Below, piece by piece: positions 46,325 through 58,281 of a stretch of 64,000 nucleotides of DNA (position 1 is its first letter; each line of letters starts with the position of its first letter). The DNA is from Chlorocebus sabaeus (lineage: Eukaryota; Chordata; Mammalia; Primates; Cercopithecidae): positions 39,581,521 to 39,645,520 of the forward strand of contig NC_132914.1 of assembly GCF_047675955.1 (NCBI RefSeq). Reading direction: 5' to 3'. The notes beneath the pieces are model-generated. The model saw nothing but the letters and a program-made list of their open reading frames with translations, was not told the origin of the DNA and did no database searches. The translations under genes were made by a program, and so were the position numbers.

Positions 46325-46460
46325 GAATGAGAACATACATTTATGCATTCAATAAACATTTATTGAACATATTCTACATGCCAGACAAGGGGCTCGGATG
46401 CAGAGTATTCAGAAATAAAGGAGTGTACTGCTCTCAAAGGGAGGACAGGCAAATAAAAAC
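46325..46460 (-). repeat. L2 3' end
   Basis: TTCAATAAACATTTATTGAAC ATATTC ... CAGACAAGGGGCTC. Confidence 0.75.
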
Positions 46461-47436
46461 CACAAGAATATTAAATCCTTCCACTACACCTTACACTTCT
46501 TAGAGAAATGAAGATAAACTTAACGAAGTACCCAGAATGATAGGAAAAGCATTGATAATAATGAAAATACCTTTTGAGAGAAAGCTGAAGGATATGGTAC
46601 CAAGAAACTAAAGTAAGGACTGGTACTCAAAAAATATTTAATTTAAAAGATACTAACTGTAACTTATCTATTTCAACAAAGAAACTAAACGTAGTAATAA
46701 TTAAGAATAACTCCTTCACCCACAGGTGGTTAAAATAATGGAATGGCAAAAAGAGAAGGCAAGCAATTTTCATTTCTGCAACAATTTTATGAAAAGAGCA
46801 TATCGGGAAGAATAGCCACTCATTTATTGACATCAGGGTACTGGACCATATCATCCCTTTAGGTTCCTTCTAATCCTGTAATTTTCTGTTGAAAAATTAT
46901 ATAAACCATTCCAAAAATAGAAATGATTTTTCTATTATACACCATCTTAACTGGCTATCTTTGAGGAGCTGTGTGCATGCTGGCATCCCGTCTAATTATT
47001 AACCGGATTTACACATTGCATTTTGATATTGCTAAAATTAAGTTAATGAAGACGCTTTTAACATATTTGATGTCACAACAGTTAGGTGTTTCTTTCATGT
47101 ACTGCGTGAAGGTATGTATTCCTAAATCTATTTTTTTCTCTATACCAGTCTCTTAATTCTCTGATAGACTGATATCCAAATTTTTAACCCATGTTGACCT
47201 TCATTCATCCTATCAAATAGGTAAATTTAGGTGGAGAAAAAGTAATTTAAGAGTATCAAAATTTGTTGTTTAGGAGATAGAGATCTCCATGATCTGGAAA
47301 ATTCTCTGATTCAGAATTAAGCCACATCTCAATAATTTTATATTTAAAAGATTAATCTTGATTTTTCGTATAGCTCCTAGTACATCTTGGATATACAATA
47401 GGCATTCAATCAATGGGCGTTTTCTTTTTTTCTTTG

Positions 47437-47742
47437 TCTTTTTTTTTTTTTTTTGAGATGGACTTTTGCTCTGTCTCCAGGCTGGAGTGCAGTGGCGCAA
47501 TCTCGGCTCACTGCAACCTCTGCCTCCTGGGTTCAAGTGAGTGATTCTCCTGCCTCAGCCTCCCGAGTAGCTGGGACTACAGGCGTGTGCGTGCCATCAC
47601 GCCCAGCTAATTTTTTGTATTTTTAGTAGAGACGGGGTTTCACCATGTTGGCCAGTATAGCCTCTATCTCTTGACCTCGTGATCCACCCGCCTTGGCCTC
47701 CCAAAGTGCTGGGATTACAGGCATGAGCCACTGCGCCGGGCC
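47437..47742 (-). mobile_element. Alu
   Basis: Poly(T) start 47437, ends GAGCCACTGCGCCGGGCC; contains a duplicated GTGA at 47537. Confidence 0.93.
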
Positions 47743-48002
47743 GCCGTTTTCATTTTGTTTAAATATCTTCTCTAAATCACTCTGGAGCAGATTTGGGGGC
47801 CTGCTCAGCATTTTCTTTACACTTCTACCTTAAGTACTTGATTCCTTAAAAAAAAAAAAAAAAAAAAAGACATCTTATGGAGAAAGAGTTAAATTCTACA
47901 CCTTTTCGGAGTAAAATTCAAAAACTTTTTGCAGGGAAAAAAAAACCTTTTGGCATGACTTCCATTTTATAAAAGGTCTATGCACAATGGAATTTAATCC
48001 TT

Positions 48003-48137
48003 GGCTGGACACAGTGGCTCACACCTGTAATCCCAGTGCTTTGGGAGGAAGAGCTGGGAGGATTGCTTGAGGCCAGGAGATCAAAAACAGCTTGGGTAAT
48101 ATAATGAGACCCCTCTTTCTACAAATAAATAAGTAAA
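48003..48137 (+). mobile_element. Free left Alu monomer (FLAM-like)
   Basis: One arm only, ends TTTCTACAAATAAATAAG. Confidence 0.85.
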
Positions 48138-49097
48138 TGTTTAATTTAATCTTTATAACATTGCTATGAAGTAGGAGATGTTATTCTATTCTTTTAAATA
48201 AACAACGAGCCTGATAGGATAGAGATGTGACCACAGATAGTAAGAAAAACTTAAAAATAAAAAACAACTTCCCCTCAAAAAGCAAACAGCCTGAAATTCA
48301 GAGATATTCATTTACCACATGGTTAATAATAAGATCCAAAATTCAAATAGAAATCCTCTAAGATTTCTATTTCTTGTTCTTTTCCATTACACCATGCTAT
48401 CTCACTAGGAACAAATAAGCACTAAATGGAGTGGTACAAATTCAAATTGAAAGCAAAAAGGGAACCAATGTTATATGAAAATCTTTCAGACTGGTCTTGG
48501 AGTCTAAAATAAAATTTACAGTCAGTGAAATATAAGTCAGATTAGTAGCAGAGCACAAAGATTCAGAAACTCAGGCTAAAAGTAAAATTCATTCTCTCCC
48601 CTAGTGGTCTTCTAGTGTATTTCCCGATTTTCCACAGTCCAATTCCTAGAGATTTTGTTGGACTGGAGGAAAAGTTGGAAAATAATGTTTAGTTTGAACA
48701 AAAATCTCATGTGTTCATTCAGAGGAGTAACTCTAGGGAAAGAGTCGGGGAAGAATGAAAGAGTAAAGTGATGCTCTTCATTCTCAAAAACACGTTGCTA
48801 CAGGCCACAAGAGTAGAAAAAGCAGTAGTGAAAGATTAAGAATAAATAAATAATTTAAATTGAAAAAAAAAGAAGCGGTGGAAAGCCAATTCATGGGGAT
48901 GTCTTAACCTCCTATATGATACCAGAATTTCACTGACATTTCCATCTACAAGGTAGGGAAAGTGTAGAGTGGGCTAGGTGGGAAAGAGAGCAAGGAATAT
49001 CCTCTGAACAACCCTCTGTTTCTCTCTGGTTGAAACTTCAAGAACCCTGCATACCAATTAGTAAAACAAAATATATTATTTTTAAAAAAATAGTAAC

Positions 49098-49388
49098 GGC
49101 CAGGAGCAATGGCTCATGCCTGTAATCCCAGCACTTTGGGAGGCCAAGGCAGGAAGGTCACTTGAGCTCAGGAGTTCAAGATGAGCCTGGGCAACATGGT
49201 GAAAACCCATCTCTACAAAAAATACAAAAATTAGCTGGGCATGGTGCTGTGCATCTGTGGTCCCAGCTACGTGGGAGGCTGAAATGGGAGGATCACTTGG
49301 GCCCAGGAGGTGGAGGTTGCAGTGAGCTAAGATCGCACCACTGAATGCCAGCCTGGGTGACAGTGAGACTCTGTCTCAAAAAAAAAAA
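49098..49388 (+). mobile_element. Alu
   Basis: GGCCAGGAGCAATGGC to A-tail; full dimer. Confidence 0.92.
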
Positions 49389-49460
49389 GTCAGTAAAATA
49401 TAAAGCTAGATTTGTAGGGAAATTTAGTCATGAGGAAATTTTGAATTAAAACACCCATAG

Positions 49461-49767
49461 GCCAGGTGTGTGGCTCATGCCTGTAATCCCAGCACTTTGG
49501 GAAGCCGAGGTGGGTGGATCACCTGAGGTCAAGAGTTTGAGACCAGCCTGACCAACATAGTAAAACCCTGTCTCTACTAAAAATACAAAATTAGCCAGGC
49601 ATGGTGGTGCATGCCTGTAATCCCAGCTACTTGGGAGGCTGGGGCAGGAGAATCACTTGAACCCTGGAGGCAGAGGTTACAGAGAGCTGAGATTGCGCCA
49701 CTGCACTCCATCCTGGGCAACAAGAGCGAAAAGCCATTTCAAAAAATAAAAAATATATAAAAAAAAG
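49461..49767 (+). mobile_element. Alu
   Basis: AAAACACCCATA is found before and after it as target duplication; tail AAAAATATATAAAAAA. Confidence 0.93.
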
Positions 49768-49784
49768 AAAACACCCATATGCAA

Positions 49785-50077
49785 ATTATTGTGATAAGTC
49801 AAGGCTCATAATTATATTAAAGAACAGACCTACTATTTGATAGCACAACAGGGTGACTATAGTCAATAGCATAATGGTACATTTTTAAAATAACTAAAAG
49901 TGTATGTAATTGAATTGTTTGTAACACAGAGGATAAATGCTTGAAGGAATGGATACCCTATTCTCCATGATGTGATTATTTTGCATTGCCTGCCTTTATC
50001 AAAACATCTTATGTACCCTGTAAATATATACACATACTATGTACCCCCCAAAATTTTTTTTAAACTTTAAAAAGGAA
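49785..50077 (+). repeat. L1 3' end
   Basis: CAACAGGGTGACTATAGTCA ... GGATAAATGCTTGAAGG ... GTAAATATATACACATAC, 3' UTR of a primate L1. Confidence 0.88.
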
Positions 50078-50086
50078 ATAAGCATA

Positions 50087-50162
50087 GGAAGAAAGGAAGG
50101 AAGAAAGGAAAGGAAAGGAAAGGAGGAAAAAAGAAGGAAGGAAGGGAGGGAGGGAGGGAGGG
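50087..50162. repeat. (GGAA)n/(GGGA)n tract
   Basis: GAAAGGAAGG units passing into GGGAGGGAGGG, immediately after the L1 end. Confidence 0.95.
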
Positions 50163-50491
50163 TTTCAAGACTCTTTTGACCCACGTTCTCAAAAATTGAA
50201 GACTGAAAATAATTAAGAATTCTGCTACTATCACACTTCTGTCTGAAGCTTGGCTGAACTCAGAATTCTTATTGTTCCCTCATATTCCTTTCTATACAGA
50301 AATTACATCACTAGGTAATCCTGTTATGTTTGGTTTCTTTTATTTTTACATTTATATATTTTATTTTTAATAAAGTAAATATTATTTTTTGCTCTATTTT
50401 CCAATTAAGTGAAAGTGTTCCTTAAATTCTTTATCTTATTCTGTGCTAGAAAACATAGGCGTTTTAAATTTTCCCTTATTAAATACCAAAA

Positions 50492-50767
50492 AATCCAGCA
50501 CTTTGGGACACCGAGGCAGGCAGATCACAGGGTCAGGAGATTGAAACCATCCTGGCGAACATGGTGAAACCCTGTCCCTACTAAAAATACAAAAATTAGC
50601 TGGGTGTGATGGCACGCGCCTGTAGTCCCAGCTACTCTGGAGGGTGAGGCAGGAGGATCCTGTGAACCCGGGAGGTGGAGGTTGCAGTGAGCAGAGATCG
50701 CGCCACTGCACTCCAGCCTGGCAACAGAACAAGACTCCATCTAAAAATAAATAAATAAATAAAAACC
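50492..50767 (+). mobile_element. Alu, 5'-truncated
   Basis: Begins CCAGCACTTTGGGAC; tail (AAAT)n. Confidence 0.92.
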
Positions 50768-50841
50768 ACAAACTACCTCTTAGGCTAAGGCCAGATCACT
50801 GCTCTTTTCTTCTGGGAACTCAACCTAGTTTCTTTTTAAAA

Positions 50842-53330
50842 ATGCATTCAACACCACCCACTTTCACCACTGTTATTCAACATACTACTGGAAGTCCTAG
50901 CTAGGGCAATCAGACAAGAGAAATAAATAAAGGGCATCCAAATTGGAACAGAAGTTGAATTATCCTTGTTTGCAGAAAATTATAATCTTATATTTGGAAA
51001 AACCTAAAGACTCCGCCAGAAAACTATTAGAACTGATAAACAAATTCACTAAAGTTTCAGGATAAAAAATCAACATACAAAAATCAGTAGCATTTCAATA
51101 TACCAAAAGTGAGCAATCTGAAAAATAACAAAAGTAATCCCAATTAAAAGAGCCACAAATAAAATTAAATATCTAGGAATTAAACAAAGAAGTGAAGGAT
51201 CTCTGCAATGAAAACTATAAAACATTGATGAAAGAAATTTAGAGGACACACAAAAAAATGAAGAGATTCCAAGTTAATGGATTAGAACAATCATATTGTT
51301 AGAATGTTCATACTACCTACCCAAAGAAATATGCAGATTCAATGCAATCTCTATCAGAATACCAATGACATTCTTCACAGAAATATAAATAACAATCCTA
51401 AAATGTATATGGAATCACAAAAGACACAGAATAACCAAAGCTGTCCTAATAAGCAAAAAGAACAAAACTAGAGGAATCACATTACCTGACTTCAAATTGT
51501 ACTACAGAGCTATAGTAACCAAACAGCATGGTACTGGCATAAAATTAGACACATAGATCAATGAATAGAACCCAGAAGCCAGGCTCAGTGGCTCACACCT
51601 GTAATCCCAGCACTTTGGGAGGCCAAGGCAGGTGGATCACTTGAGGCCAGGAGTTAGAGACCAACCTGGCCAACATGACGAAACCCGTCTCTACTAAATA
51701 TACAAAAATTAGCTGGGTGTGATGGTGCACACCTGTAATCCCAGCTACTCAGGAGGTTGAGGCATGAGAATTCTTGAACCCAGGAGGTAGAGGTTGCAGT
51801 GAGCCAAGATTGCACCACTGCACTTTAGTCTGGGTGACACAGTGAGATTCTGTCTCCAAAAAAAATTAATAGAAAATAATAGAGAACCCAGAAAAAAGTC
51901 CACACACCTACAATGAATTCATATTTGACAAAAGTGCCAAGAATATACACTGGAAAAGACAATCTCTTCAATAAATCGTGCTGGGAAAACTGGATATCCA
52001 TATGCAGAAGAATGAAACTAGACCCCTATCTCTCACCGTATACAGAAATCAAATCAAACTGGATTAAAGACTTAACTCTAAGACTCACATTATGAAATTA
52101 GTAAAAGAAAACATGGGGGGAAATCTCCAGGACCTTAGTCTGGGGAAAAATTTCTTGACTAACACCCCATAAGCACAGGCAACCAAAGCAAAAATGGACA
52201 AATGGAATCATATCAAGTTGAAAAGCTTCTGCACAGCAAAGGAAACACTCAACAACATGAGGAAACCCACAGAATTGGAGAAAATATTTGCAACCCACCC
52301 CTCTGACCAGGGATTCATAACCAGAATACATAAGGAGCTCAAGCAACACTCTGTAAGAAAAAAAAAATCTAATAATTCAATCAAAATATGGGCCAAATGT
52401 TTGAATACACATTTCTCAAAAGAAGATGTACAAATGGCAAATGGGCATATGAAAAGGTGCTCAACATCATTGATCATCAGAGAAATGCAAATCAAAACTA
52501 CAATGAGATATCATCTCACCCCAGTTAAAATGGCTTATATCCAAAAAACAGGCAGTAACAAATGCTGGCAAGGATGTGGAGAAAAGGGAACCGTTGTACA
52601 TTGTTGATGGGAATGTAAATTAGTACAACCACCATGGAGAACAGTTTGGAGGTTCCTCAAAAAACTAAAAATCGAGCTACCATAGGATCCAGCAATCCCA
52701 CTGCTGAGTATATACCCAAAAGAAAGGAAATCAGTATATTGAAGAGATATCTGTACTCCCGTGTTTATTACAGCACTGTTTACAATAGCTAAGATTTGGA
52801 AGCAATGTAAATGTCCATCAATAGATGACTGGATAAAGGAAATGTGGTACATACAAACAATGGAGTACTATTTAGCCATAAAAAAAATGAGATCCAGTCA
52901 TTTGCAGCAACATGGATGGAACTGGAGATCGTTATGTTAAGTGAAATAATCCAGGGTCAGAAAGACAAAAATCCCATGTTCTCACTTATTTGTGGGATCT
53001 AACAATTAAAACAGTTAAACTCATGGAGAGAGACAGTAGAAGGATGGTTACTAGAGGCTGGGAAGGGTAGGTGGCGGGGGTGGGGAGGATGTTAATGAGT
53101 ACAAAAAAAAAATAGAATAAGACCTTCTATTTGATAACATAATTGTACATTTAAAAATAACTAAAAGAGTATAATTGGATTGTCAGTAACACAAAGGATA
53201 AATGCTTGAGGAGATGGATACTCCAATCTCCATGATGTGATTATTATGCATTACATATCAAAACATCTCATGTACCCTGTAAATATATACACCTCCTATG
53301 TACCCACAAAAATTAAAAATTAAAAAACAA
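50842..53330 (+). mobile_element. 5'-truncated primate L1 (end of ORF2 and 3' UTR), split by an Alu
   Basis: A LINE-1 remnant in plus orientation. 50842-51572 and 51880-52930 correspond to the reverse-transcriptase C-terminal half and Cys-rich end of ORF2; phrases such as KLKSFCTAKET and MRYHLTPVKMA are readable, and the last frame holds a Cys pattern near 52560-52607. Stops and frameshifts interrupt the frame. 52930-53330 is the 3' UTR ending ATGTACCCACAAAAATTAAAAATTAAAA. An Alu lies at 51576-51872. No 5' UTR or ORF1 is present, so it cannot move. Confidence 0.93.
51576..51872 (+). mobile_element. Alu inserted in the L1
   Basis: Full dimer; AATAGAACCCA before and AATAGAGAACCCA after it indicate the insertion site. 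Confidence 0.92.
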
Positions 53331-53576
53331 AATGTGTTCACTGTCATTTTGTTTGTCCTTTAGAAGTCTTCTCCCAAACTAGTTTTATAATCTTCCAACT
53401 CTTCCCATTCTTGCTGACTCCAAAAGTAAACACAGGACCATTTTATTGTCGTCATTATTATGAATTAAAAGAGGATAATGAAAATAATATCCATAAAATC
53501 TAAGTTAATAAATCTTGGTTTCCAGTTTCGTTTCTGAATTTTCTTGCTAAAAGATTTATTAGAAAAATGATGATGA

Positions 53577-53875
53577 GGCCGGGCGCGGTGGCTCAAGCCT
53601 GTAATCCCAGCACTTTGGGAGGCCGAGACGGGCGGATCACGAGGTCAGGAGATCGAGACCATCCTGGCTAACACGGTGAAACCCCGTCTCTACTAAAAAA
53701 TACAAAAAACTAGCCGGGCGAGGTGGCGGGCGCCTGTAGACCCAGCTACTCGGCAGGATGAGGCAGGAGAATGGCGTAAACCCGGGAGGCGGAGCTTGCA
53801 GTGAGCTGAGATCCGGCCACTGCACCCCAGCCTGGGCGACAGAGCCAGACTCCGTCTCAAAAAAAAAAAACAAAA
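53577..53875 (+). mobile_element. AluY, Old World monkey type
   Basis: GGCCGGGCGCGGTGGCTCAA start, CTAGCCGGGCGAGG, GATCCGGCCACTGCACC; AAAATGATGATGA duplicated exactly at both ends. Among the best preserved elements here. Confidence 0.95.
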
Positions 53876-53954
53876 CAAAATGATGATGAGGTGGTAGCTT
53901 TCATCCAAACTCCCGTCTTCCAGGTAGGTCAGCCAATTTAAATCTAGATGTAAT

Positions 53955-54078
53955 CTCAAGACCTACTAAAACTGTATGTAGTATTTCCACTCCTCAGGAA
54001 TTCCAGCTGGGGAGGTATGTATCTCACTGGGTCCTTGCCCCAAAAAGTTCCCTCTGAGTTTATTCTTACAACTTGAAA
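53955..54078 (+). repeat. Inverted pair, left copy (unnamed repeat)
   Basis: About 120 bases that reappear as reverse complement at 56516-56645; shares a 20+ base exact block starting ATTTCCACTCCTCAGG. Confidence 0.9.
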
Positions 54079-54102
54079 TAAAGATTTTTTTTTAAAAAAA
54101 TA

Positions 54103-54350
54103 CCACTTTGGGAGGCCGAGAAGGGCGGATCACGAGGTCAGGAGATCGAGACCATCCTGGCTAACACGGTGAAACCCCGTCTCTACTAAAAAATACAAAA
54201 AACTAGCCGGGCGCGGTGGCGGGCGCTTGTAGTCCCAGCTACTTGGGAGGCTGAGGCAGGAGAATGGCGTGAACCCGGGAGGCGGAGCTTGCAGTGAGCT
54301 GAGATCCGGCCACTGCACTCCAGCCTGGGCGACAGAGCGAGACTCCGTCT

Positions 54351-54388
<38 letters not shown>
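54103..54388 (+). mobile_element. AluY, Old World monkey type, 5'-truncated
   Basis: Starts CACTTTGGGAGG and has a pure 37-base A-tail (54352-54388); AAAAAATAC flanks both ends. A long uninterrupted tail suggests a recent insertion. Confidence 0.94.
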
Positions 54389-54391
<3 letters not shown>

Positions 54392-54529
54392 TATTTGGCC
54401 TGATTTACACTAGGATTTGTGGCCATTTATAAGAACAAAAGAAAAACAAGTAGATAAAAATCAAACTCTGGAAAAATACAAAAAAGATCAAGAATAAGAA
54501 ATTAGATTAAAATAGAAAAAGAGTAACCA

Positions 54530-54675
54530 CCAGGCTCCGTGGCTCACACCTATAATCCCAAAAACTTTAGGAGGCCAACGCAAGAGAATGGCTTGAGCCC
54601 AGGATTTCAAGACCAGCCAGGGAAATGTTGGGAAACCCAATATTTATAAAAAATACAAGAAGAAGAAGAAAAAAT
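54530..54675 (+). mobile_element. Old Alu left arm
   Basis: CCAGGCTCCGTGGCTCACACC to an (AAG)n-type tail. Confidence 0.75.
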
Positions 54676-54818
54676 TATATTTCACAATTTATTATTTGTC
54701 ATGATGTGAAGCTTGAATCTTTATATTAAATCTTTTTCCTTTGACAGAAAAATACTAAAACATTAGAATACAGATAAGCAGACAACCAAGCCCACATAAT
54801 TATTAAAACTGAACTCAA

Positions 54819-55121
54819 TTTTTTTTTTTTTTTTGAGACGGAGTCTCGCTCTGTCACCCAGGCTGGAGTGCCGGGGTAGGATCTCTGCTCACTGCCACCT
54901 CCAGCTCCTGGTTTCAAGCAATTCTCCTGCCTTAGTCTCCCAAGTAGCTGGGATTACAGGCGCCCGCCACTATGACCGGCTAATTTTTTGTATTTTTAGT
55001 AGAGACGGGGTTTCACCATATTGGCCAGGCTGGTCTTGAACCAGCCTGACCTCAGGTGATCTGCCCACCTCGGCCTCCCAAAGTGCTGGGATTATAGGTG
55101 TGAGCCACTGCACCCAGCCTG
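54819..55121 (-). mobile_element. Alu
   Basis: Poly(T) 54820-54835; GAACTCAATTT and GAACCCAATTT flank it. Confidence 0.93.
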
Positions 55122-55654
55122 AACCCAATTTTAATAGGAGATTTCTCACAACTACAGCAGAAATTTCGGGCAATTCATAATCTGCTTTGTCCATAAGGAA
55201 AAGGCAATTTCTCAGGTGAAGCAAAGCTTTCTGAAATAAATCTGAATAAAATTTCTTTTGGACTGATGTAATATGCTGCTTCATCTACAAAAATGACATA
55301 GCAGACCTCATTCAGTTGTGTGATTTTAAAAAATTAGTGCAGGAAAATGATAAATTATCTCACTTTACATGGCTTAAAGTCTTAAACTTTTGAAAATTCA
55401 AGCTAGAGTAAATAAAACAAGAGTTGGCTAAAACTACTGGTGACACCCAACGTTATCAGCTTCAAACATCAAGATGAGGCCCTAACATTTTCAATGTGGA
55501 CTTGTAGTAGATACTTAAGCCTAGGTGAATTTTCTAGAAACAAATGGGTAACAAGCACTCTCTCGTATCTCATACATGTTTTTATTATTATAGTTACAGC
55601 ACTGTAATTTACAGTCTCTAAGATGTGCATTCCACATCTTATTGAGTATGTATT

Positions 55655-55695
55655 CAATAAGTGTTCACCGAATACTCAGTAAGTGTTCACTGAAT
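55655..55695. repeat. Tandem duplication, period 22
   Basis: AATAAGTGTTCACCGAAT followed by AGTAAGTGTTCACTGAAT. Confidence 0.85.
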
Positions 55696-55952
55696 TAAAT
55701 AATACTGATGTAAATAAAACCAAAGTCAACAAAATGCTGTATTACAACAGTGAGAGAGCTATTACAGTCCATAACTCCCACCAACAGGGGAGACTAAGAA
55801 TGTGAAACATGTCCCAGAGCACTGAAGCCTTCCAGATAGCTACTTGATTTTTTCCATTGAAGTATTTAGTCTTATGGCATTTCATGTGCTCCAGAATTAG
55901 ACCATTCCATAAAGACAGGAATATCTGCACTGGCTAAGCACAAAGCCTAATT

Positions 55953-56365
55953 CAGTTGACCTTTAAACATGTGGCGGTTAGAGACACCAACCCTCAAGCA
56001 GTCAGAAACTCGCATACAACTTTTGACTCCCCAAAACGTTACTACTAAAAGCCTACTGTTGACCAGAAGCCTTACTGATAACATAAACAGTTGATTAACA
56101 CATATTTTGTATATGTATTATATACTGTATTCTTCAATAAAGCTAGAGAAATTGTTAAATCATTAGGAAGGAAAAATATATTTACTATTCATTAAGTGGA
56201 AGTTGATCATCATAAAGGTCTTCATCCTCATAGTCTTCATATTGAGTAGGCTGAGGAAAAAGAGGAATGGTTGATTTTGCTGTCTTCAATGTGGCAGAGT
56301 TGGAAGAAAATCCATGTGTAAGTGCACCCACGCAGTTAAAACCTATGTTGTTCAAGGGTCAACTG
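55953..56365 (-). mobile_element. Tigger/MER2-type DNA transposon, non-autonomous
   Basis: Terminal inverted repeats CAGTTGACCTTTAAACA and TTGTTCAAGGGTCAACTG; interior ACTGTTGACCAGAAGCC and ATATACTGTATTC are typical of this mariner-like group. No transposase frame. Confidence 0.85.
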
Positions 56366-56515
56366 CACATTACATACTTAACATTTAAATTATCTGGGCT
56401 GGTAGGGATGTGCATTCAGGAAATTAATTAATAATTTTATTTTATTCTTATAAATGGCCACATATATCTAGTGTAAATCACGCCAAATAATATTTAAAAA
56501 ACAAAAAACAAAAAA

Positions 56516-56645
56516 CTTAAAGTTGTAAGAATAAACCCCTGGGGGAACTTTTTGGGGCAAGGACCCAGTGAAATAGATACTTCCCCAACTGGAATTCCTG
56601 AGGAGTGGAAATAATACACACAGGTTTAGTGGGTCTTGAATTATC
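56516..56645 (-). repeat. Inverted pair, right copy (unnamed repeat)
   Basis: Reverse complement of 53955-54078, about nine bases in ten identical by eye. Confidence 0.9.
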
Positions 56646-57414
56646 TTGTAATTCAAGGTAAAACTTCTCTGTGACAGTTTCCTAAAGCGAACTGGTTTTG
56701 ATGAACATCATTCTGTATTACACATACTGCTGTCTTAGTAAATAGTCTACTAAACACAAGCTAAACTTTAGCTAATGACAGAGACATCATGAAGATGCTT
56801 TATCATGTTTTTAAAACGTCACCAGAGACTGATGTGCTGTTCAGTTCTATTTGTTCTTTCCCTTCCTAGTGATTCTACCATTATCCAGACTGAATCCCAG
56901 TGTCCCCTTTTCTAATTTTTTTCACAACTTTTGCTTTTTCCCCTTCTTCTTCACTTTTTTTTTCCATCCCTGTCCTTCATTGCCTGTGATAGGAGTGGGG
57001 CTTACTTTTCATCACCGTCAGTAGCCAGGGAGGGCATTCTTTTCCTTCTGCTTTTGAAAGATGATCAGTAACAACATATATTCCGTAACCTTGTCTTTTT
57101 ATTCTAATCAGTGATTTTTGTCATTGGTAACTGTTCTGGACTTCTTCAGTTTTTCCTACATTCTTTGTTCCAGACAACTGAAGGTGCCTGGAGATATACA
57201 GGAGAGGGTGAGTACTAAGAAGTCAAAGCGCTTTTTTACTATTACTTTCCTTATATACGCACTCACTTTTCTGTTTTCACTTAATTTTCAAAATACTGTG
57301 CGGAAACTTCTACTAATGACTTACTAAATAGCTCAGTTCCTACATCGAGTCCTTAAAAAGATTCTGGAAAAGAGGTAAGTTGCAGAGCAAAAAAGTATCT
57401 CAATCCACTTTTTT

Positions 57415-57822
57415 TTTTTTTGCTGTAACAGAATACCTGAGACTGGGCAATTTGTAAAGAAAAGAGATTTATTTTGGCTCATGACTGCAAAGGCTAAGGA
57501 GTCGAAGATCAGGCAGGGCATCTGATGAGGGCCTCATGCTGCTTCAACTCATGGTGGAAAGCAGATGGTGAACTGAGGAGGGCAAAGAGAACAGAACACA
57601 AGAAGCATCCTCACTTTGTAACAACCCACTCTTGTGAGAATTCATCCATTCCTGCAAGAGTGAATCCATTCCAGAACTAACTGAGCCTCATGAGAAAGCC
57701 CTTAATCCATCGCAATGACCTCATCATCTCTTAAAGGCACCACCTACCAACACAATCAAACTGGGGACTCAGGCCTCAGCATGAATCTTGGTGAGGACAA
57801 ACCATATCCAAACCATAGTAGG
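57415..57822 (-). mobile_element. MaLR LTR (MST/THE1/MLT1-like), reverse
   Basis: CTGAGACTGGGCAATTTGTAA ... GATTTATTTTGGCTCA ... CCAAACCATAGTA is the reverse complement of a MaLR LTR. Confidence 0.8.
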
Positions 57823-58128
57823 AAGTTTTAAAAAGCACGTGGGGAAAGCCTCAGTGGAAACAAAAACTTCTAGATCAGTTACCATTAATGCATATAATAT
57901 GCAGAGGCTACATTCTTTTAGGCTATGAGGATCTTTAAAAGTTAATAAACATGCTATCAACGTAGAAAGGCTGAAGTTTCTCTTCCTTTTTAAATGTTTC
58001 GCTTTGTCTATTATCCACTATCGTTTTAGGAAAGCATTTAATAAAAATAAAACCTTTAACTATTTCTATTGTATAATACAAAAGGTTTTAAGATTATTCT
58101 TCTGCCTCAAAGTATATTCACTTTTTAA

Positions 58129-58130
<2 letters not shown>

Positions 58131-58172
<42 letters not shown>
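58131..58172. repeat. (AC)n(AT)n microsatellite
   Basis: 15 AC units followed by about 6 AT units; compound dinucleotide repeat, probably polymorphic. Confidence 0.97.
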
Positions 58173-58281
58173 TTAATAGAGATAAGCTTTCACCATGTTG
58201 CCCAGGCTGGCCCTGGGATCAAAATATCTGCCCGCTTCAGCCCAAAGTGCTGGGATTATTGGCATGAGCCATCGCACCCGG
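58173..58281 (-). mobile_element. Alu left-arm fragment
   Basis: TTTAATAGAGATAAGC to GAGCCATCGCACCCGG, with a deletion; abuts the microsatellite. Confidence 0.85.

Noticed and set aside
52194..52607. 137-codon frame
   Set aside because: It is the C-terminal part of a truncated L1 ORF2, without upstream domains.
56215..56340. Asp/Glu-rich-looking stretch with CTTCATCCTCATAGTC
   Set aside because: Part of the Tigger/MER2-type element; no extended frame.
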